From NCBI GenBank assembly GCA_902496455.1, contig CABVAY010000032.1:1-26217 (forward strand): a stretch of 26,217 nucleotides of DNA, in the 5' to 3' direction. Under the pieces are notes generated by a model. The model was not told the origin of the DNA. It made no database searches and saw only the letters and a list, made by a program, of their open reading frames with translations. The position numbers were made by a program, and so were the translations under genes. Shown piece after piece: positions 23,008 to 26,217 of the stretch. Within the stretch, counting starts at the first letter, position 1, and each line of letters opens with the position of its first letter. Source of the stretch: an uncultured Collinsella sp. Lineage in GTDB: Bacteria; Actinomycetota; Coriobacteriia; Coriobacteriales; Coriobacteriaceae.

Positions 23008-24012
23008 CTAACGCAACATATGCGCGACCAGCTCGGCGCGTGTGCCGATACCAAGCTTGGCATACACTCCTGATAGGCGGTTTTTAACGGTGCCCGGCGA
23101 TACTCCCATATGGCGTGCGATTTCGGCGTTGGTCCATCCGCGGCAGGCGAGCATGGCCATGGTGAATTCCGTGGTCGTTAGATCGTCGGCCACGTCCTCG
23201 CCCGAATCGGGGTTGTGGATGCGCCGCCAACCGTAGCTGAAGCGGTACGTGATCTCGATGATGCGCGCGAAGTCGTCAGGGTATTGCGTTTTTAGGCACG
23301 CCTCGATAAGCCCCTGCAAAAGGCCGTGGTGCTCGCCGATGAGCTCGATAAGGCCGTCGGGACGCGCAATGTCCCAAGCAGCTCCGAAGTGCGTTTTTGC
23401 GGCGTCGATGTCCTTGAGACTCATACAGGCCATGGAAGCTGCCAGGTGCAGGAACAGCTCCGAGATGGGATAACTTCCCTGTTTCATGATCAGGGCGTTT
23501 TCCGCCATGCCCAGACTGCGGCCATATTCGCCGCGCAGGTACAGGGCATGCGCCATCACGTAGCTGGCGAAAAGGCGCAGGCCTTCGGGCAGATGCGCCG
23601 CAAGCGGATAAAACTCTTCGGCGGAATACGGGGAAGGCAAGTGCAGCAGGACGCTCGCGGCCGAGGCGAACAGGATATGCGTGGCGTGGACGGCGGGCGA
23701 CTCCTCGTCAGCCGGCGTATCGAGGATGCCAGCAAGGCACCGGCGGGCATCGGCGATACGGTTGAGCGACAGGCTGGCATATCCGCAGATAAAGCATGCG
23801 GAATAGCGCAGCGCGGGATCGGTGGCGTCAAGATAGGGGCGCGCCGTCTTGGCAGCGAGGGCGGCCTGTCCGCGAAAGTACAGCGCTTCTGCCGTGGCGA
23901 TGGTGCGTGAATCGGGGTCGGAAATGCCTGCAGCCGCAGCGTCAATCTGTCCCGGCACAAAGGCAGTGCACATCAACGGCATGGGAATGCGCGGGTAGCC
24001 ATCGCAGTCCAT
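23008..24012 (-). CDS. LuxR-type transcriptional regulator with helical-repeat N-terminus
   Basis: The 334-residue protein ends in a LuxR/GerE helix-turn-helix (about 275-334): L-T-T-T-E-F, then G-W-T-N-A-E-I-A-R-H-M-G-V-S-P-G-T-V-K-N, with a final hydrophobic L-G-I-G-T-R-A-E-L. Residues about 40-240 form alpha-helical, TPR-like repeats with many Ala/Leu pairs; there is no receiver domain or P-loop. I start it at ATG 24012, seven bases after GGGAG; an earlier ATG at 24039 is less supported. It lies upstream of and on the same strand as the giant surface-protein gene, with 155 bp between them. It is a candidate regulator of that gene, although a local role is inference. Confidence 0.85.
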   Translation of the reverse strand: MDCDGYPRIPMPLMCTAFVPGQIDAAAAGISDPDSRTIATAEALYFRGQAALAAKTARPYLDATDPALRYSACFICGYASLSLNRIADARRCLAGILDTPADEESPAVHATHILFASAASVLLHLPSPYSAEEFYPLAAHLPEGLRLFASYVMAHALYLRGEYGRSLGMAENALIMKQGSYPISELFLHLAASMACMSLKDIDAAKTHFGAAWDIARPDGLIELIGEHHGLLQGLIEACLKTQYPDDFARIIEITYRFSYGWRRIHNPDSGEDVADDLTTTEFTMAMLACRGWTNAEIARHMGVSPGTVKNRLSGVYAKLGIGTRAELVAHMLR

Positions 24013-24079
24013 CTTCCATCTCCCATCAGGTGGCAACAATGCAGCAATTGTACTCCTGTTGCTCGGGCCCCCTTTCGTT

Positions 24080-25231
24080 TTACTGTTTGGTTGACGCTGC
24101 AGATCGTTTTGGAAGGCTTACGAGCATGGTGGTCCCGTTCTCGGAACTTGTTTCGACCTCTACCGTGCCACCGTGAAGCGCTGCAATCTCCCAAACGAGC
24201 GCTAGCCCGAGTCCTGCGCCGCCGTATGCCCTGCTGCGGGATTTGTCTAGACGAAAGAACGGCTGGAAGATGCTCTCTCGGTATTGCTTGGGTATTCCCG
24301 GGCCCTCATCTTTGACTCGTAGGAGCACGTGGCTGTCGCTGTCGCTGATGGAGACGTTGACAGTCGAGCCGGAGCGGCTGTAACGGATGGCGTTTTCGAC
24401 CAGGTTAAACACCAGTCGATAGAGGAGCGTATCACTTCCGATTGTCAAAGCGTCTCCGGCGCAATCGAGGGTTACGCCCTTATCCTCGGCAAGTGGCGCA
24501 AGGTCGGTGAGGACCTCTTCGGACAAGGGACCGAGTTCAACATCGTCCTCGCAAGGAACGCTGCGGAGCTCACTCATCTCGAGTAATACCTTGGTCATTC
24601 GAGACATGCGCTCGGTTTGTTCTTGTAGCAGGCCGAGCAGCTCGGCTGTTTCGGGTTGCAAACCGGAGTGCTCGGAGATGAATAGTTCAATCTGTGCTTG
24701 CATAAGGGCGAGCGGGGTGCGCAGCTCGTGTGCGGCGTTACCGGTAAACTGACGCTGTGCAGAGAACCCTTCGCCAAGACGGGCGATCATATCGTTGAAA
24801 GAGGCGCTGCATCGCTGTAGCTCGGTGGGTACATCTTCACTGAGTCGGATTTCGCTTAGGTTGTCAGGCTGCACACGCTCAACCTGGGCTGCAAAAGCCC
24901 GTAGCGGTTTGAGTGCACGGCCGCTCACAAAGTATGCCAGCACGCCGCCAAGGAGTGTGACTCCAGCCGTAATGTACCAGGCTGTCGTGCCAAAAGACTC
25001 TTGTGCGTCGTTTACGACGATCGTGACCTTGTCATCGAGGGCCGCTTTCGTTGGGTCGAACGCCTGGAGCGAATCTTCGCCGGTTGCGTTAAAGGCCGAG
25101 ATGTCGCTGCCGATGGCATCCATGTAGCGCATGCCCGTATAGCCGACCAGGCAGTTCGTCAGCACGCATGCTGCGCACGTGAGCAGCGCCGTCATAATCG
25201 TTATGCGCCATTGCAGCGAAAGCCCTTTCAT
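24080..25231 (-). CDS. Sensor histidine kinase of a two-component system
   Basis: The 383-residue protein has two membrane segments (about 10-35 and 83-104) around a small extracytoplasmic part of about 48 residues, then a HAMP-like linker. The phosphorylation site is H168 in N-A-A-H-E-L-R-T-P-L. The ATPase core has N280 (N-L-V-E-N), D-E-G-P-G-I-P (308-314) and G-G-A-G-L-G-L (337-343). The start ATG overlaps the stop of the response regulator by the four bases ATGA, so the pair is translationally coupled. The sensed signal is unknown; the small external domain suggests a simple ligand or a membrane/envelope cue. Confidence 0.95.
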   Translation of the reverse strand: MKGLSLQWRITIMTALLTCAACVLTNCLVGYTGMRYMDAIGSDISAFNATGEDSLQAFDPTKAALDDKVTIVVNDAQESFGTTAWYITAGVTLLGGVLAYFVSGRALKPLRAFAAQVERVQPDNLSEIRLSEDVPTELQRCSASFNDMIARLGEGFSAQRQFTGNAAHELRTPLALMQAQIELFISEHSGLQPETAELLGLLQEQTERMSRMTKVLLEMSELRSVPCEDDVELGPLSEEVLTDLAPLAEDKGVTLDCAGDALTIGSDTLLYRLVFNLVENAIRYSRSGSTVNVSISDSDSHVLLRVKDEGPGIPKQYRESIFQPFFRLDKSRSRAYGGAGLGLALVWEIAALHGGTVEVETSSENGTTMLVSLPKRSAASTKQ

Positions 25232-25902
25232 TCTCCATCCTCCATAACGTAGCCCTCTCCAATCCGATTGCGAATCGGGTCGTATCCCAAAGCGCTGCGT
25301 AGCTTTTTGCGGAGTGACGAGATGTGAACGCGGGTTGCGTTGCTAAAGCTGTTCACGCTGCTATCCCAAACGTGCTCGATAAGCTCCTCTTGACTTACCG
25401 GACGCCCCTGATTAAGCATCAGGTATTCCAAGATTCCCGTTTCCTTGCGCGTAAAAGATAAAGCCTCGCTGTCCACGGAAGCGATGCGCGCCTTGGTGTC
25501 AAAACGGAGCTTTCCGCAGGTTAAAACTATGTCGCTTTGTGTAAAGCGTCTGAGGGTAAGGCTGCGAATCCTTGCCGCAAGCTCGTCCAGATGAAACGGC
25601 TTGGTGAGGTAATCGTTGGCGCCGGCATCGAGTCCGGCGACTTTATCGGATACTTCGCCGCGTGCGGACAGAATCAGTACCTTAGTCTCGCAGTCAGTTT
25701 TCCTAAGTTCCCTGAGCACGGTCATGCCGTCGATGCGGGGAAGGTTGAGGTCGAGTACCACGAGGTCGAAGGCCTCAACGTTCAGTAGGTCGATCGCCTC
25801 CTGTCCGTCGTGACAGCAGTCGACGCTGTACGCCAAGTTTCGCAAGCTGCGCGCGATTGCGTCACACAGCGCCCGCTCGTCCTCGACGATCAAAATACGC
25901 AT
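25228..25902 (-). CDS. OmpR/PhoB-family response regulator
   Basis: The 224-residue protein has a receiver domain with E7-D8-E9, phospho-acceptor D51 (V-V-L-D-L-N-L-P) and K101 (L-T-K-P-F). A winged-helix OmpR-type DNA-binding domain follows, with the R-V-H-I-S-S-L-R-K-K-L-R recognition region and a final G-x-G-Y-V. ATG 25902 has AAGGAG seven bases upstream; six extra codons to an earlier ATG are less likely. Its stop overlaps the kinase start. It is transcribed away from the CXXC-protein operon, with only about 90 bp between them, so it may control that operon. Confidence 0.95.
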   Translation of the reverse strand: MRILIVEDERALCDAIARSLRNLAYSVDCCHDGQEAIDLLNVEAFDLVVLDLNLPRIDGMTVLRELRKTDCETKVLILSARGEVSDKVAGLDAGANDYLTKPFHLDELAARIRSLTLRRFTQSDIVLTCGKLRFDTKARIASVDSEALSFTRKETGILEYLMLNQGRPVSQEELIEHVWDSSVNSFSNATRVHISSLRKKLRSALGYDPIRNRIGEGYVMEDGE

Positions 25903-25992
25903 AACAGTCTCCTTGCACATTTCAAATCGCGCTTAACACGGATTTTATAGCCGATATGGTCCAATGGTCGCGTTACGAAAGGAGTGGTCAGG

Positions 25993-26139
25993 TTGTTCAA
26001 AGCGGTAAAACCCGTGGTACAGGTCGCTTTGTTGATCGTCGGAATTGCCATGGTGTGCTTTGGCGTTATGCGTGGCGAGGCGGATGCCGTGCTGGCCAAA
26101 GCGATTAGGCTGTGCTTGGAGTGTATCGGAATTGGATAA
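25993..26139 (+). CDS. CD1871A-like small CXXC membrane peptide, 48 aa
   Basis: The product has one membrane helix (about 8-25), the segment M-R-G-E-A and the C-terminal motif R-L-C-L-E-C-I-G-I-G, with Cys41 and Cys44. This matches the short CXXC family seen next to Fe-S electron-transfer genes in Clostridia and Coriobacteria. The start is TTG 25993, eight bases after AAAGGAG; a GTG at 25984 would overlap that site. Its stop overlaps the start of the next gene by eight bases. It faces the response regulator across a short control region. The exact function is not established; redox or metal binding by the CXXC is plausible. Confidence 0.75.
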   Translation: MFKAVKPVVQVALLIVGIAMVCFGVMRGEADAVLAKAIRLCLECIGIG

Positions 26140-26217
26140 AAGAGAAAACACTGCGTCGCATGTTTTGGCTCGATTTCGCGGATTCATTCAGGCGGCGGCG
26201 ACGCTCGTCACCAACAT
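26132..26217 (+). CDS. Start of a second gene of the CXXC operon, cut by the window edge; possibly a membrane 4Fe-4S protein
   Basis: From TTG 26132 the frame stays open for 28 codons to the window end. It begins M-D-K-R-E-N-T and continues R-F-R-G-F-I-Q-A-A-A-T-L-V-T-N, an amphipathic start of a membrane segment as in NapH-like 4Fe-4S electron-transfer proteins that often follow CD1871A-like genes. That family call is from context and a short similarity only. GGAG lies about ten bases upstream, and the gene overlaps the CXXC peptide by eight bases. Confidence 0.5.
   Translation, partial: MDKRENTASHVLARFRGFIQAAATLVTN

Noticed and set aside
1..26217. CRISPR array, tRNA, rRNA or insertion sequence
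   Set aside because: No regularly spaced repeats, cloverleaf-like genes, rRNA sequence or transposase frames were seen on either strand.

Overview
The window reads as a high-GC gut Actinobacterium of the class Coriobacteriia, most like Collinsella. This rests on gene style, codon use, a Tat-exported sortase substrate, several flavin/Fe-S 'old yellow enzyme' (OYE) reductases and a CD1871A-type CXXC protein. The assignment is inference; no marker was searched.

Layout. (1) 1-732: a gene edge or remnant, then about 600 bp without a convincing gene, ending in a perfect 16-bp inverted repeat. (2) 733-2462: an intact AAA/DUF4143 ATPase and, convergent to it, a small zinc-ribbon protein. (3) 2521-8306: a TetR-family regulator and an operon for a membrane-anchored Ntn amide hydrolase, an OYE/2-enoate-reductase-like flavoenzyme and a two-subunit aconitase X (large subunit interrupted by an in-frame TAA). 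The same 17-bp palindrome lies in front of tetR and in front of the operon, so the locus looks self-contained and TetR-controlled. (4) 8435-11424: a bidirectional terminator, a second OYE/FadH-like Fe-S flavoenzyme on the minus strand, and a divergent MerR/GyrI-type regulator. (5) 11433-11869: two broken AAA/DUF4143 ATPase genes joined together, each with its own perfect inverted repeat. (6) 11848-13669: a MerR regulator, its 19-bp-spacer promoter, a frameshifted flavodoxin-like reductase and an intact relative of it. (7) 13727-18092: terminator and a type IIA topoisomerase pair (ParC-like and ParE-like, minus strand). (8) 18147-18437: a structured intergenic region and a 38-codon ORF ending just before a terminator. 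(9) 18485-24012: a very large Tat-signal, LAGTG-anchored surface protein and an adjacent LuxR-type regulator. (10) 24080-26217: an OmpR/histidine-kinase two-component system and, divergent from it, a CD1871A-like CXXC peptide followed by the start of a further gene.

The most notable points are the TetR-operator/hydrolase/OYE/aconitase X operon as a candidate undescribed catabolic pathway; the recurring 'unique inverted repeat plus AAA/DUF4143 ATPase' arrangement, seen three times; and the tandem hairpins before the 38-codon ORF. Three genes or remnants carry clear inactivating changes, so either local decay or base errors should be considered.
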